Positions 1-8,272 of a DNA stretch of 64,000 bases are shown here, in pieces. The number at the start of each line of letters is the position of its first letter. Positions within the stretch are counted from its first letter, which is position 1. The notes under the pieces are model-generated. The model saw only the letters and a list, made by a program, of their open reading frames with translations, was not told where the DNA came from and made no database searches. A program made the position numbers and the translations under genes. This stretch comes from Verrucomicrobiia bacterium (GTDB lineage: Bacteria > Verrucomicrobiota > Verrucomicrobiia > JABWAM01), in NCBI GenBank assembly GCA_028687435.1, contig JAQUAF010000015.1, positions 1-64,000 of the forward strand, read 5' to 3'.

Positions 1-241
1 CGTGGACAGGTTTTCACTGGCGCTCTTGCCGGTGCGAACTCGCCTGTCTTGATGGGGTGGGGTTTTACGTTCACGGTTCCCCTCTATCCCCGGACGCTTT
101 TGAAAGGGGGGGATTCGGAACCGCAGGTTGAAAACTTGCCTGCCGGACAAAAAAGAGTTACTCCTGTAACGCTATCGCGCTCAATATGTTGACGCGCGGC
201 GCAAGCTTGTCAGCCTGCAGCCTAAAAACCAACCCCAAACA
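1..241. other. Intergenic leader upstream of the first gene
   Basis: No open reading frame with recognisable protein character starts or ends here. The stretch contains a G-run near 105-111 and a piece of the ttcacggttc low-complexity motif that recurs between genes elsewhere in the window. A promoter for the downstream transporter may lie here, but no convincing -35/-10 pair was seen. Confidence 0.4.
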
Positions 242-1960
242 ATGCATCCCGTCACACCTTCCACCGGTTCAAGTTCGGACGCACATTCTCACGACTCTCA
301 TACGGATGCCCAGGGCAGGACGATCTACCGGTGCGGCAGTCTGGTTTACACAAAGATGGGGTTGGTTGCGCTTTTTGGGTGGTTGTTGTGGGGTGATTTT
401 TGTTTCACCCTGATGGAGGCGGTGGTGCCCAGCATTTTGCCGCTGAAGTTGCGCAGTCTGGAATCTTCGAACTGGCTGATTGGCGCGATCATGAGCACGC
501 TTCCGGGGATTTTTAACACCACGGTCTGTCCGTGGGTCAGTTTCAAGAGCGACCGGTATCGCAGCAACTGGGGGCGAAGGTTGCCCTTCATTCTTTACAC
601 CATGCCGTTTCTGACGCTTTCCCTGATTCTGATCGGGTGCAGCGATTCGATTGGCGCATGGTTGCACAGTCTTTGTTTTCAGGGCGGGAGTGTCCGGCAG
701 GCGGCGGTGGTGATCACCCTGCTGGCGGTTTTTGCGGGGGCATTTGATCTTTTCAACATGTTTGTGGGGTCGGTTTACTGGTATCTGTTCAACGATGTGG
801 TGCCGGAGAAGTTTCTGGCCCGGTTCATGTCGTACTTTCGTCTGGTGGGGGTGGTCAGCAGCGCGGGATTCAACTTTTTTATTTTCAAGTATGCCGAGAG
901 CCACATGCGGGAGATTTATCTGGGGGCGGCGCTTTTGTATTTCATCGGTTTCGGGATCATGTGCATGAAGGTCAAGGAACGGCAGTATCCGCCGCCGCCG
1001 GACGCGGGGCAGGAGCCCAGTTTGATGCGCGACATCAAGACCTTTGCCAAGGAAAGCTATTCCATTTCCTATTATTGGAATATTTTTCTCAACACGGTTT
1101 TTACTGCAGTGGCGGGTTGCATGGGGCCGTTCGTGGTGTTTTTTTACAGGTCGTTGGATTTGGATCTGGATTTGATCGGCAAATTCAACGCGATCAATGG
1201 CGTGCTGGTGGCGGCTTGTTTGACCTTTGTGGGAGGATTTGTGGATCGGTGGCATCCGGTCCGGGTTGTGGCCTATCTGACGCCGTTTGGGTTTGTGCTG
1301 ACCTTGAATTATTGCGTCTGGCTGTTTGTCGGGACGCCGCCGCCCATGCTGATTTTTTGGGCGTTGGCGGTGTTTTGTGTTTCTCATTGTCTGTTGTCGG
1401 CCGCGCAACAGGCGGCTTCGCTTCCGCGGGAAATGGAACTTTTTCCCCGGGATCGTTTCGGACAATTTTGCGGCGCCCAAGCCTTGGTTCGTTCGGGCGC
1501 GACCATGATCGGCGGGGTGGCGGCTGGTTTGTTCATTGATTTTGCGAAGGAGATTTTTCCGAACGGTCTTTATCCCTATCGATTCATCTATATATGGCAG
1601 ACGGTTTTTCTGGTGGTTGCTTTTGTGTTTCACTACCGGGCCTACCGCGTTTGGAAACGGCTGGGGGCGGACGATGGATATGTGCCGCCGACCAAACGAT
1701 TCAGCGTCAATGAGTTGCTGGCCCGTCCGCCGGAGCCGTCGAAGGATGGGTTTGTTCACGCCGGAGTCAATCTTCGTCTGGCGTGGTTTGGGGTGATTGG
1801 TATTTTGGGCTTGGTGGTTTTCAACCTGATTTTTGCGGGATATTTCGTTTTTTTTGCCAAACAAAGCCGGGATGCCTTGGTTTTTGGGATTCAGATTGCC
1901 GTGAACATTGCGCTGATTCCCCTTTATTTAAAGCTGTTGCGTTTCATGGAAAGGCCGTAA
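242..1960 (+). CDS. MFS-type membrane transporter
   Basis: A 572-residue polytopic membrane protein that probably imports a sugar or other small solute across the inner membrane. A hydrophilic N-terminal tail of about 38 residues precedes the first membrane segment (GLVALFGWLLWGDFCF). Many hydrophobic helices follow, and the loop around residues 100-115 (SDRYRSNWGRRLPFI) is the cytoplasmic loop 2-3 signature of MFS/GPH-type carriers. It is longer than the usual 430-480 residues because of the N-terminal tail and extended loops near the C-terminus. The start is the ATG at 242; an ATG at 356, just before the first helix, is the alternative. It stands alone, so the substrate cannot be inferred. 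A second, unrelated-looking member of the superfamily lies at 14338. Confidence 0.8.
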   Translation: MHPVTPSTGSSSDAHSHDSHTDAQGRTIYRCGSLVYTKMGLVALFGWLLWGDFCFTLMEAVVPSILPLKLRSLESSNWLIGAIMSTLPGIFNTTVCPWVSFKSDRYRSNWGRRLPFILYTMPFLTLSLILIGCSDSIGAWLHSLCFQGGSVRQAAVVITLLAVFAGAFDLFNMFVGSVYWYLFNDVVPEKFLARFMSYFRLVGVVSSAGFNFFIFKYAESHMREIYLGAALLYFIGFGIMCMKVKERQYPPPPDAGQEPSLMRDIKTFAKESYSISYYWNIFLNTVFTAVAGCMGPFVVFFYRSLDLDLDLIGKFNAINGVLVAACLTFVGGFVDRWHPVRVVAYLTPFGFVLTLNYCVWLFVGTPPPMLIFWALAVFCVSHCLLSAAQQAASLPREMELFPRDRFGQFCGAQALVRSGATMIGGVAAGLFIDFAKEIFPNGLYPYRFIYIWQTVFLVVAFVFHYRAYRVWKRLGADDGYVPPTKRFSVNELLARPPEPSKDGFVHAGVNLRLAWFGVIGILGLVVFNLIFAGYFVFFAKQSRDALVFGIQIAVNIALIPLYLKLLRFMERP

Positions 1961-2273
1961 GGCGGCCGGTCAGGCTGGAGGCGGACGGGCAGGCACATGG
2001 GCGCTGGCGCGCTTAGGCGCTGAGGGGCAAAAGTTCATGTTAAGGAAATTCAAAGTTTGGCGAAAAAGGCGGTGCAGGAGCCCCGCCCTCCATTTTATGT
2101 AAGGTAAAGGAGGGCGGGCCGTCGCCACGCCTTGCCGGTTTTCTGCGTCGTGCGTCGTGCACTTGTCTCGCCAGCTTGTGCCGCCGAAGCTTTGGCGAAG
2201 GCGCAAGCTCGCAGAGCGAAGGCGGATCGAGCGTCAAGCTGCCGCGCCTTGGGCCCGGCTTAATTCAAGATGC
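1961..2273. repeat. Intergenic repeat cluster with GC-rich hairpin
   Basis: No gene is apparent. Three repeat motifs are packed here. The first is a TGTTAAGGAA-type motif near 2039-2055, also seen at 23691 and 41443. The second is a GCGGTGCAGGAGCCCCG motif at 2069-2085 followed by a hairpin (CCCGCCCTCC at 2082-2091 pairing with GGAGGGCGGG at 2109-2118), related to the perfect palindrome at 33736-33806. The third is a stretch at 2151-2265 ending in GCCTTGGGCCCGGC that matches 41363-41441, apart from an extra segment of roughly 36 bases here. The hairpin could terminate transcription of the convergent flanking genes, although no T-run follows it. Confidence 0.6.
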
Positions 2274-3395
2274 CTATTGGCATTTGCCGCGCAGGTCGAT
2301 GGGCCAGATGTCCACGACGGTGTTTTGACGGGTGATGTAAAAGCAGTCGAAAAGGTTGACGGTGGGGTCGCAATGGGAAACCACCAATTCCAGCACATCG
2401 CCAATTTTGGGAGGCGTGTGGTTGGGGAGGAGGGTCACCTTGCCGTATTCATCGCCAAACCAATCATATTGGGCACCCGCCAAAGAAGGAGTGGCGATGG
2501 TTGGCGAGGCGCCGTCCCGGTAAAGCGCTTTTAAACCGGCATCGACCGTGACAAAGCCTTTTTGGTTGGCGCTGACCACGGAAGTCAGGAGGGTCAGCGA
2601 CGGACGAAAGTCGGCAAACCGAAGCGACTGGGTGGACGAACCAATGGCGGCATACTCAGCGTCCATCAGGGCGTATGATCCGGTTTGGAGTTCCGTCAAA
2701 TCCGGTTGCAAAACGTCCATGTCGTAGGTGCCTGTGCCGGTGCCGCTGAATATGTTGCAGGACAATCCCATTTTCCGCAGCCGATGAAAAACCTCGGCGG
2801 CTTTTTCCAGGCATGCCGATGAAATGCGTTGCCGTTCCGCGTGGGAGGGAAGATGCTGAATGTGTCCGGCATAGGCCTGGATGCCCTGGAGTTTCAAGGC
2901 GGGCCAGTCTGCCATTTGTTGGGCCATGGCCATGGCTTCCCCGGGAGACATGCCGGTGCGGTTCAGGCCGATATTCAAATCCAGCAGGATATTGAGAGTC
3001 AGATTTTCTTTGCGGACCGCCTGGTGCAGTTCCGCGGCGTTTTGGGGGTGATCGACGACCAGAAGGAGGGAGGGAGCCTTTTTGAGACAATCCAGCAGGC
3101 GTTGAATCTTATGACTGCCGGCCACCGGGCCGGTGATGAGGATGTTTTTAATGCCTTGGGTGGCGAGGATTTCGGCTTCCGAGACCTTGGCGACGCAAAT
3201 TCCAATGGCGCCTGTTTCGATTTGTTTGCGGGCCAGGGTGGAACATTTGTGGGTTTTGGCGTGGGGACGGAGTTGTTTGCCGGCCGCCCGGACAAAATCC
3301 TGCATTTTGCGGAGGTTTTCCTCCAGAATGTCGAGGTCAATGGTCAGACAGGGGGTGTCCAGATCCAGCTTGTTGTGACCGATGGGATTTTTCAT
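2274..3395 (-). CDS. DSD1-family PLP enzyme (D-threonine aldolase / D-serine dehydratase-like)
   Basis: A 373-residue cytoplasmic enzyme of fold-type III PLP proteins. The N-terminal alanine-racemase-like barrel carries the PLP lysine in PHAKTHK (Lys47). A C-terminal domain contains the HxC pair (SHCDP) that binds metal in D-serine dehydratase and D-threonine aldolase. A glycine-rich SGTGTGTYD segment fits the phosphate-binding loop. Family members cleave or dehydrate D-beta-hydroxy amino acids, so the likely role is D-amino acid catabolism; the exact substrate cannot be read from sequence. Length is normal for the family. The upstream inverted repeat begins about 18 bases before the start codon. 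Confidence 0.82.
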   Translation of the reverse strand: MKNPIGHNKLDLDTPCLTIDLDILEENLRKMQDFVRAAGKQLRPHAKTHKCSTLARKQIETGAIGICVAKVSEAEILATQGIKNILITGPVAGSHKIQRLLDCLKKAPSLLLVVDHPQNAAELHQAVRKENLTLNILLDLNIGLNRTGMSPGEAMAMAQQMADWPALKLQGIQAYAGHIQHLPSHAERQRISSACLEKAAEVFHRLRKMGLSCNIFSGTGTGTYDMDVLQPDLTELQTGSYALMDAEYAAIGSSTQSLRFADFRPSLTLLTSVVSANQKGFVTVDAGLKALYRDGASPTIATPSLAGAQYDWFGDEYGKVTLLPNHTPPKIGDVLELVVSHCDPTVNLFDCFYITRQNTVVDIWPIDLRGKCQ

Positions 3396-3413
3396 AAATC
3401 GAGATGCATTTAT

Positions 3414-3444
3414 TTAACATGGATGGACAGGATGCGCAGGATTT
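3414..3444. repeat. Inverted repeat, left copy, flanking the GxxExxY gene
   Basis: TTAACATGGATGGACAGGAT and the bases that follow are repeated in inverted orientation at 3838-3870, on the other side of the GxxExxY gene. Within this end, TGCGCAGGATT at 3433-3443 can also pair with AATCCTGCGCA at 3450-3460, giving a hairpin over the stop codon of the gene. Confidence 0.7.
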
Positions 3445-3447
3445 CTT

Positions 3448-3864
3448 TCAATCCTGCGCAACCATGGTTGTTTTTCTGGTGAAGCGCTTGTATTCGAGTC
3501 TGGGGTTGCCAAAGTTGATGAGCAAGCCAACTTCAATTCCTGTGGCGTTGAGATAATTGATAATCTGGGCTTGATGCTCTGGGGCGATGGCTTTGACGGC
3601 TTTCAGTTCGACGATGACCTTTTCTTCAACGAAAATATCTGCATAAAAATCACCAACACATTCATTTCTAAACATCACCCTGATCGGATGTTGAGACATC
3701 GCTGACAAACCTTTTTGTTGCAGTGCCAGAAGCAAAGCTTTCTCATAAACCGATTCAAGAAAACCCACGCCAAGCTCGTTGATGACTTCAAAAGCGCAAC
3801 CAATTACGGTCTTGGTGATCCGTTCGTGTTTTAACCCCGAATCCTGCCCATCCTGCATATCCAT
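3448..3864 (-). CDS. GxxExxY family protein
   Basis: A protein of about 138 residues with the signature GVGFLESVYE, the core DFYADIFVEEKVIVELKA and the C-terminal LLINFGNPRLEYKR, all typical of the GxxExxY family. The fold resembles PD-(D/E)XK-like nucleases, but no activity is established that I know of. The reading frame stays open to 3954, but I chose the ATG at 3864 (or 3858) because it avoids overlap with the radical SAM gene, whose stop is at 3873. The gene sits between inverted repeats at 3414-3444 and 3838-3870, and its first codons (MNMDMQDGQD) are the repeat itself. This suggests a mobile or repeat-borne cassette. Confidence 0.85.
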   Translation of the reverse strand: MDMQDGQDSGLKHERITKTVIGCAFEVINELGVGFLESVYEKALLLALQQKGLSAMSQHPIRVMFRNECVGDFYADIFVEEKVIVELKAVKAIAPEHQAQIINYLNATGIEVGLLINFGNPRLEYKRFTRKTTMVAQD

Positions 3865-3870
3865 GTTAAT
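3838..3870. repeat. Inverted repeat, right copy, containing the GxxExxY start codon
   Basis: Reverse complement of the 3414-3444 repeat with a few mismatches (reads ATTAACATGGATATGCAGGA on the minus strand). It ends two bases from the stop codon of the radical SAM gene (3873), and the ATG used by the GxxExxY gene lies inside it. Confidence 0.7.
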
Positions 3871-3872
3871 CT

Positions 3873-4937
3873 TCAGTCTTGTTTCCGCATCGCCGCCAGG
3901 AGCGTGCGGCAGAAGCCTTGCGGGGTGAAGATGATGCTTTGGGCGATGGCGCATTCATAGGTGCAATGGCAGGTTTTCTTCCACTGGCGGAATTCGCGCG
4001 CGGGCGGGGATTGCCAGAAACGGGAAAAGTCCCCGTCGAAATCGCGAAGGTTGCCCAGTTTGCGGTCGAAAAGCATTTCGCAGGGATAAATGTCGCCGGT
4101 CTCGAGAATCACGAGGCTTTTCAGGCCGGCCAGGCAGGGAAGGGGCATGCGCTTGTGTTTTTTGATCTCCATGATCATTTCGCGCTGGACGATATCCTTG
4201 GCGCGCGCAAGGCGCTGTTCAAGGCCGCGGAAGAAACCATATCGTTTGTGGCTGCGGCTCAAATATTCGTGGACCCGGCGGTATTTTTCCATGTCAAGCC
4301 CCTGCCCGGCGTCGTCGCAAACGGTTTTGCCGCGCACCAGTCCGACGGAAAGGGTGTCAACGGGGAAGGAGGATTCGGCCTGGCGGTAGATGTCGAGGAA
4401 CCGGTCCTGGTTGTAAGCCGTAAAGGTCATGTTGCAGGCGCTGCCCAGATTGGGGAATTCTTTTTTGAGGCTTTGAAGCAGGCGCATGGCGGCCATGGCC
4501 TTGTCGAAGCAGCCGGGGATGCCGCGCACTTCGTCGTGACGCGCCGGATCGGTGTCATCCACCGAAATGGAGACGACGAATTGCAGGTCCGGAGCTTTCG
4601 GACAGATCTGGCGGACGATGTTTTCCACGCGGTCGGGCATGGAACCGTTGGTGGGGATCTGGAGGTAGCGGACGCCGGCGTTGCGATGGAAAAGAAGGCC
4701 GATTTCGCCCAGATCGTCGCGGAGAAAGGGTTCCCCCCCGCCCACCAGCACCCAGTGCAACCGGCCGATGGTTTGGGACAGGCGGTCATATTCCTCCAAG
4801 GTCATCTCGGGAGTTTTGGACGGGGGATAAAAACAGAATTTGCAATGCGCGTTGCATCGGCGCGTCACGAACAGAACAATCTGGGGCGGGCCGTCGCGTT
4901 TGAAGGATTGCCGGGCAATGCTAACCAAACGATTCAT
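3873..4937 (-). CDS. Radical SAM protein with SPASM-like C-terminus
   Basis: A 354-residue enzyme with the radical SAM cluster motif CNAHCKFC (Cys28, Cys32, Cys35), which binds a [4Fe-4S] cluster and S-adenosylmethionine, followed by the GGGEPFL motif that contacts SAM. The C-terminal third has additional cysteines (PCLAG, YPCEM, CHCTYEC, GFC), as in SPASM/twitch proteins that bind auxiliary clusters. Relatives modify peptides, heme-like molecules or sugars; nothing nearby identifies the substrate, and no obvious peptide precursor was found next to it. The start is the ATG at 4937, on a compact basic N-terminus. Directly downstream lies the GxxExxY cassette. Confidence 0.85.
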   Translation of the reverse strand: MNRLVSIARQSFKRDGPPQIVLFVTRRCNAHCKFCFYPPSKTPEMTLEEYDRLSQTIGRLHWVLVGGGEPFLRDDLGEIGLLFHRNAGVRYLQIPTNGSMPDRVENIVRQICPKAPDLQFVVSISVDDTDPARHDEVRGIPGCFDKAMAAMRLLQSLKKEFPNLGSACNMTFTAYNQDRFLDIYRQAESSFPVDTLSVGLVRGKTVCDDAGQGLDMEKYRRVHEYLSRSHKRYGFFRGLEQRLARAKDIVQREMIMEIKKHKRMPLPCLAGLKSLVILETGDIYPCEMLFDRKLGNLRDFDGDFSRFWQSPPAREFRQWKKTCHCTYECAIAQSIIFTPQGFCRTLLAAMRKQD

Positions 4938-5062
4938 GGAAACATTCTAGCCGGAGGGAAGGAAAGGGGGAAGGGTTTTTAATTCAATGAGGAATTTTTT
5001 CTGTTCGCCCGGCCAAGTTCCGGTTAAAGTGGGCTGAACAATCAAACTTGAAAGGGGATTTT

Positions 5063-5692
5063 GTGAACCTGCCCAATCGCATCACGGTGGCGCGCCTTTT
5101 CCTGGCAGGGATTTTCTTTGTCTTCTTCTTCGATCAACCGCTGCCTTATTTCCTCCCCGGACGGCATTCCACCCCTTATCATTACACGATTGCGTTCTTT
5201 TGTTTTCTGATCGCCTGTGTTTCGGATTGGTCCGACGGTTATCTGGCGCGCCGGTTCAATCAGGTGACGTCTTTTGGCAAATTTTGGGATCCCATCGCCG
5301 ACAAAATTTTGGTGATGGTTGCGTGGATCACCCTGGTGGCCAATCAGGCCATTCCCGCCTGGATTGTGGTGGTTTTGCTGGGCCGGGATTTTGCGGTTTC
5401 CGGGTTGCGAATTGTGGCGGCGGAGCAGGGAATGGTGATGGCGGCGGAGGCTGGGGGAAAAATCAAGACTTTTGCCCAATTGTTGACCATTGGGATCATC
5501 AGCGCGCATTACGCTCTGGCGGTGGATTGGGGATGGAATGTTGAATTGCCCAAGAACAGTCTTGCCTGGTTTGAGTGCAAGGGACTGGTTTGGTTTGAGT
5601 TTTGGTGTCTTTATCCTCTTTGCTTGATCACCACCCTGTATTCGGCCTGGAGCTATTTTTACAGGAACTGGGGATTGATGAAGACGAGGTAG
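5063..5692 (+). CDS. pgsA: CDP-alcohol phosphatidyltransferase (PgsA-like)
   Basis: An integral membrane enzyme of about 209 residues, probably CDP-diacylglycerol:glycerol-3-phosphate 3-phosphatidyltransferase, the committed step to phosphatidylglycerol. The full CDP-alcohol phosphotransferase motif DGxxAR(x8)GxxxDxxxD is present (Asp58, Gly59, Ala62, Arg63, Gly72, Asp76, Asp80). Several hydrophobic helices flank it. I chose the GTG at 5063 over the TTG at 5048. It follows an AAAGGGG ribosome-binding site at 5051-5057 and gives the usual PgsA start NLPNRITVAR. Other CDP-alcohol transferases, such as PssA or Pis, are possible but the N-terminus favours PgsA. Confidence 0.85.
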   Translation: MNLPNRITVARLFLAGIFFVFFFDQPLPYFLPGRHSTPYHYTIAFFCFLIACVSDWSDGYLARRFNQVTSFGKFWDPIADKILVMVAWITLVANQAIPAWIVVVLLGRDFAVSGLRIVAAEQGMVMAAEAGGKIKTFAQLLTIGIISAHYALAVDWGWNVELPKNSLAWFECKGLVWFEFWCLYPLCLITTLYSAWSYFYRNWGLMKTR

Positions 5693-5856
5693 GGGCAGGT
5701 TGTCAGCCCTTCGGCGGGTTCAGGGCTAGGCGCTTCCTGCGCCGCATCGAAGGATTAGGAATTTTTGAGGCAACAAGCGGTGCGGGAGCCCCGTCACTTC
5801 CCAAACAAAAGCGTACTTGATAACCGGCTGGGGCACAGGGGGTTGCGTGGAAATGG
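5693..5856. repeat. Intergenic hairpins and partial GCGGTGCGGGAGCCCCG repeat
   Basis: After pgsA there is a short stem AGCCCT/AGGGCT and a GGCGC/GCGCC hairpin that may end transcription. At 5777-5793 lies a half copy of the GCGGTGCGGGAGCCCCG motif that forms a perfect palindrome at 33736-33806. No gene is visible. Confidence 0.45.
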
Positions 5857-7428
5857 ATGAAAAAAAGCCAGTTGCATCCAGCCTTTTTCGGGCGTAGGTT
5901 TGAAGTCTTTATGGGCTTACCTCGATGGCAATGCCTTTTGCGTGGGATCGTTCCGTTTTTTCATGACCTGTTGATTCTGGCCATGGTGGCGGGCGTTTTT
6001 TCCTTGGCTGCCAGGGCTCAGGAGGCCAAGACCGATCTGAAACCCACCGCTGTTGAGCAACCGGTTCCATCCCCGGTTTCGTCGCCTTCAAACGGCGCAG
6101 CAGACAGGCCGGCTGCCCCGCAGACATCCGTTTCCGCGGGTTTTGACGAGGGGGCGTCAACCAGCCAGGAGTATGATCTGCCCCGGAGCATTCAGACGGC
6201 ATTGGAATCCAATTATGACATTCTCAAAGCCAAGGAGCGCATTCAGCGACAGCGCGGGGCGGTGGTGGAAGTGCGCTCCCGTTACATTCCTCATGCGGCC
6301 ATCAATACGGGCATTCAGCAGATTGACCGCAATCTGGTTTACAATCCTGTGGCCTTGCTGGAGGGAGATCAGAACAACTGGAATGTGACTCTCGAGATCA
6401 CCCAGAGTCTTTACACCGGGGGCCGCAACGATGCGTTGCTCAAGAATCAGAAAGCGCTTATGGAGGCGGCCCTTTTTGAATTGCAGTCCGTGGTGAACAA
6501 TGTGTTGTTGAGCGTTCGAGAGCGTTATTACGCCATATTATTGGCCCGCGCCGAGGTGGTGGTGCAGGAGCAGTACATTCAGTTGCTGGAGGAGGAACTC
6601 CATTCGGAACGGAACAAACATGAGGCGGGCACCGTTTCCAGCTTCAATGTTTTGCGCGCCGAGGTGGCCCTGGCCAACGGACGAACCCCGCTCATTCGCG
6701 CCCGGAACAATCTTCGTCTGGCCCTTGATGAGCTGACCCAGGTGCTTGGCCTGGCGCCCAAAAGAGAGACGGATGCCCTGACCCCCATTCGAGTGGTCAA
6801 GGAACAAATGGCGTACCGGCCTTATTACCTTGAACTGGCCACAGCGCTTCAAGTGGCCCAGGATCAGCGTCCGGAATTCAAGCGGTTGAACAAGATGATG
6901 GAATCCCAGGCTCAGATGGTCCGTTACCAAAAGGCCGGGCACCAGCCGCAGCTCGACGCTTTTTTCGATTATGGAGTCCAGCAGGCTTCCTATTCTTCCC
7001 ATCTTGACGAGGAGGTTCATGGTTGGACGGTTGGTTTGCGCGGGGTTTGGAATATTTTTGACGGTCTGGCCACCGAGGGCCGGATCAAGCAGGCCAAGTC
7101 GGACATGATGCTGGCCCTGCTGGAGCTTGAGCAGACACGGCTGAACGTGGATGTGGAAGTCCGGCGCGCTTTTTCCACCTATGTCGAGGCGTCGGAATTG
7201 CTGGCTGCCTCAAAAAAGGTGGTGCAGCAGGCGCAGGAAAGCCTGCGCCTGGCGCGGGCCCGTTTCGATGTCGGGGCGGCGACCCAATTGGATGTTCTTG
7301 ACAGCCAGGTGGCCCTTACGCAGGCCCGCACCAATGAGGTTCGGGCTCTTTATGATTATAATGTCGCCTGTTTTCGTCTCAACAAGGCCATGGGCAACAT
7401 GGAAAAGTACGAGGTCAAGGCAAATTAG
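5857..7428 (+). CDS. TolC-family outer membrane efflux protein
   Basis: A 523-residue outer membrane channel of the TolC/OEP family. An N-terminal signal sequence ends near residue 54 (VFSLAARAQEA). A low-complexity Pro/Ser/Ala stretch follows, then two OEP repeats rich in heptad-like helices. The C-terminal LARARFDVGAATQLDVLDSQVALTQARTNEVRALYDYNVA is the classic second-repeat signature. Such channels join an inner membrane pump and an adaptor to export drugs, proteins or polysaccharides; no pump or adaptor gene is adjacent. The signal region has an unusually long extension before the hydrophobic core, so a start at a downstream ATG (for example residue 19) is possible. Confidence 0.88.
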   Translation: MKKSQLHPAFFGRRFEVFMGLPRWQCLLRGIVPFFHDLLILAMVAGVFSLAARAQEAKTDLKPTAVEQPVPSPVSSPSNGAADRPAAPQTSVSAGFDEGASTSQEYDLPRSIQTALESNYDILKAKERIQRQRGAVVEVRSRYIPHAAINTGIQQIDRNLVYNPVALLEGDQNNWNVTLEITQSLYTGGRNDALLKNQKALMEAALFELQSVVNNVLLSVRERYYAILLARAEVVVQEQYIQLLEEELHSERNKHEAGTVSSFNVLRAEVALANGRTPLIRARNNLRLALDELTQVLGLAPKRETDALTPIRVVKEQMAYRPYYLELATALQVAQDQRPEFKRLNKMMESQAQMVRYQKAGHQPQLDAFFDYGVQQASYSSHLDEEVHGWTVGLRGVWNIFDGLATEGRIKQAKSDMMLALLELEQTRLNVDVEVRRAFSTYVEASELLAASKKVVQQAQESLRLARARFDVGAATQLDVLDSQVALTQARTNEVRALYDYNVACFRLNKAMGNMEKYEVKAN

Positions 7429-7580
7429 CGGACGAGATTCAGGATGATGATTTTCGTTCAAGGGTTCGGAGATTCACGGTTCACGGTTCAGAGCTTGCCT
7501 GAATTGCAATTTCAGTCTTTCCGGCTGCTCCAAGGCTTTGTTGGGCAAGCAGTTTTCAGTCTTCAGTCTATTCGGATCCC

Positions 7581-8264
7581 ATGAGAGCTTTTATTTTAGG
7601 GGCTGGGTTGGGAAAGCGATTGCGCCCGTTGACGGAGCATTTGCCCAAGCCATTGTTGCCGGTGAAGGGTGAGCCGCTGGTTTGCCGGATCATCCGGCGT
7701 CTGGCGGCGGCGGGTGTGGACAGGGTCATGATCAACACGCATCATGCCCATCACCGGTGGGGGGAATTTTTCAAGGAGCCGGTTTTTGAGGGGGTGGAGT
7801 TGAATTTTCGTCATGAACCGGTGTTGTTGGATACCGGGGGAGGCATCAAGAACGTGGAGGATTTTTTTGAGGGGCACGGGACTTTTCTCATTCACAACGG
7901 CGACGTTTTCACCGATCTGCCCTTGTCGCGCGCCCTGGAGCATCATCGACGGGAGAAAAACCTGGTGACGCTGGTGTTGCGCAGTTCGGGCGGTCCCTTG
8001 CATGTGGCGCTGGACGGCGGCGGCCGCGTGACGGACATCCGCGGCGGGTTGAATTCTCCCGGGGTTCAAGCTTGTTTGTTCACCGGCATTCATGTCGCGG
8101 AGCCGGAGCTTTTTCGCCATATTCCGCAGGTGGAAGTCAAATCCATCATTCCCATTTATCTGGACCTGATCAGGCGGGGATTGCGAGTGGGCGGCGTGGT
8201 GATTGACGAGGGGGAATGGTCTGACATTGGAACGCTTGAGGAATACCGGCTGAGGGCAGCCTGA
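7581..8264 (+). CDS. Sugar-phosphate nucleotidyltransferase (MurU-like)
   Basis: A 227-residue cytoplasmic enzyme with the nucleotidyltransferase signature GAGLGKRLRPLTEHLPKP at the N-terminus, LLDTGGGI near residue 83 and NGDVFTD near residue 110. Length and motifs fit MurU-type N-acetylmuramate-1-phosphate uridylyltransferases or mannose-1-phosphate guanylyltransferases without the extra C-terminal domain. A peptidoglycan amidase gene converges on it 8 bases downstream, which is mild support for cell-wall sugar recycling. The nucleotide and sugar are inference. Confidence 0.75.
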   Translation: MRAFILGAGLGKRLRPLTEHLPKPLLPVKGEPLVCRIIRRLAAAGVDRVMINTHHAHHRWGEFFKEPVFEGVELNFRHEPVLLDTGGGIKNVEDFFEGHGTFLIHNGDVFTDLPLSRALEHHRREKNLVTLVLRSSGGPLHVALDGGGRVTDIRGGLNSPGVQACLFTGIHVAEPELFRHIPQVEVKSIIPIYLDLIRRGLRVGGVVIDEGEWSDIGTLEEYRLRAA

Positions 8265-8272
8265 TCAACCTG

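Noticed and set aside
269-1864. A 531-residue frame antisense to the first transporter
   Set aside because: It is rich in Arg, His, Pro and Gln, has no domain motifs and is fully contained in the antisense of a gene with clear membrane-helix pattern. It is a compositional shadow of a GC-rich gene.
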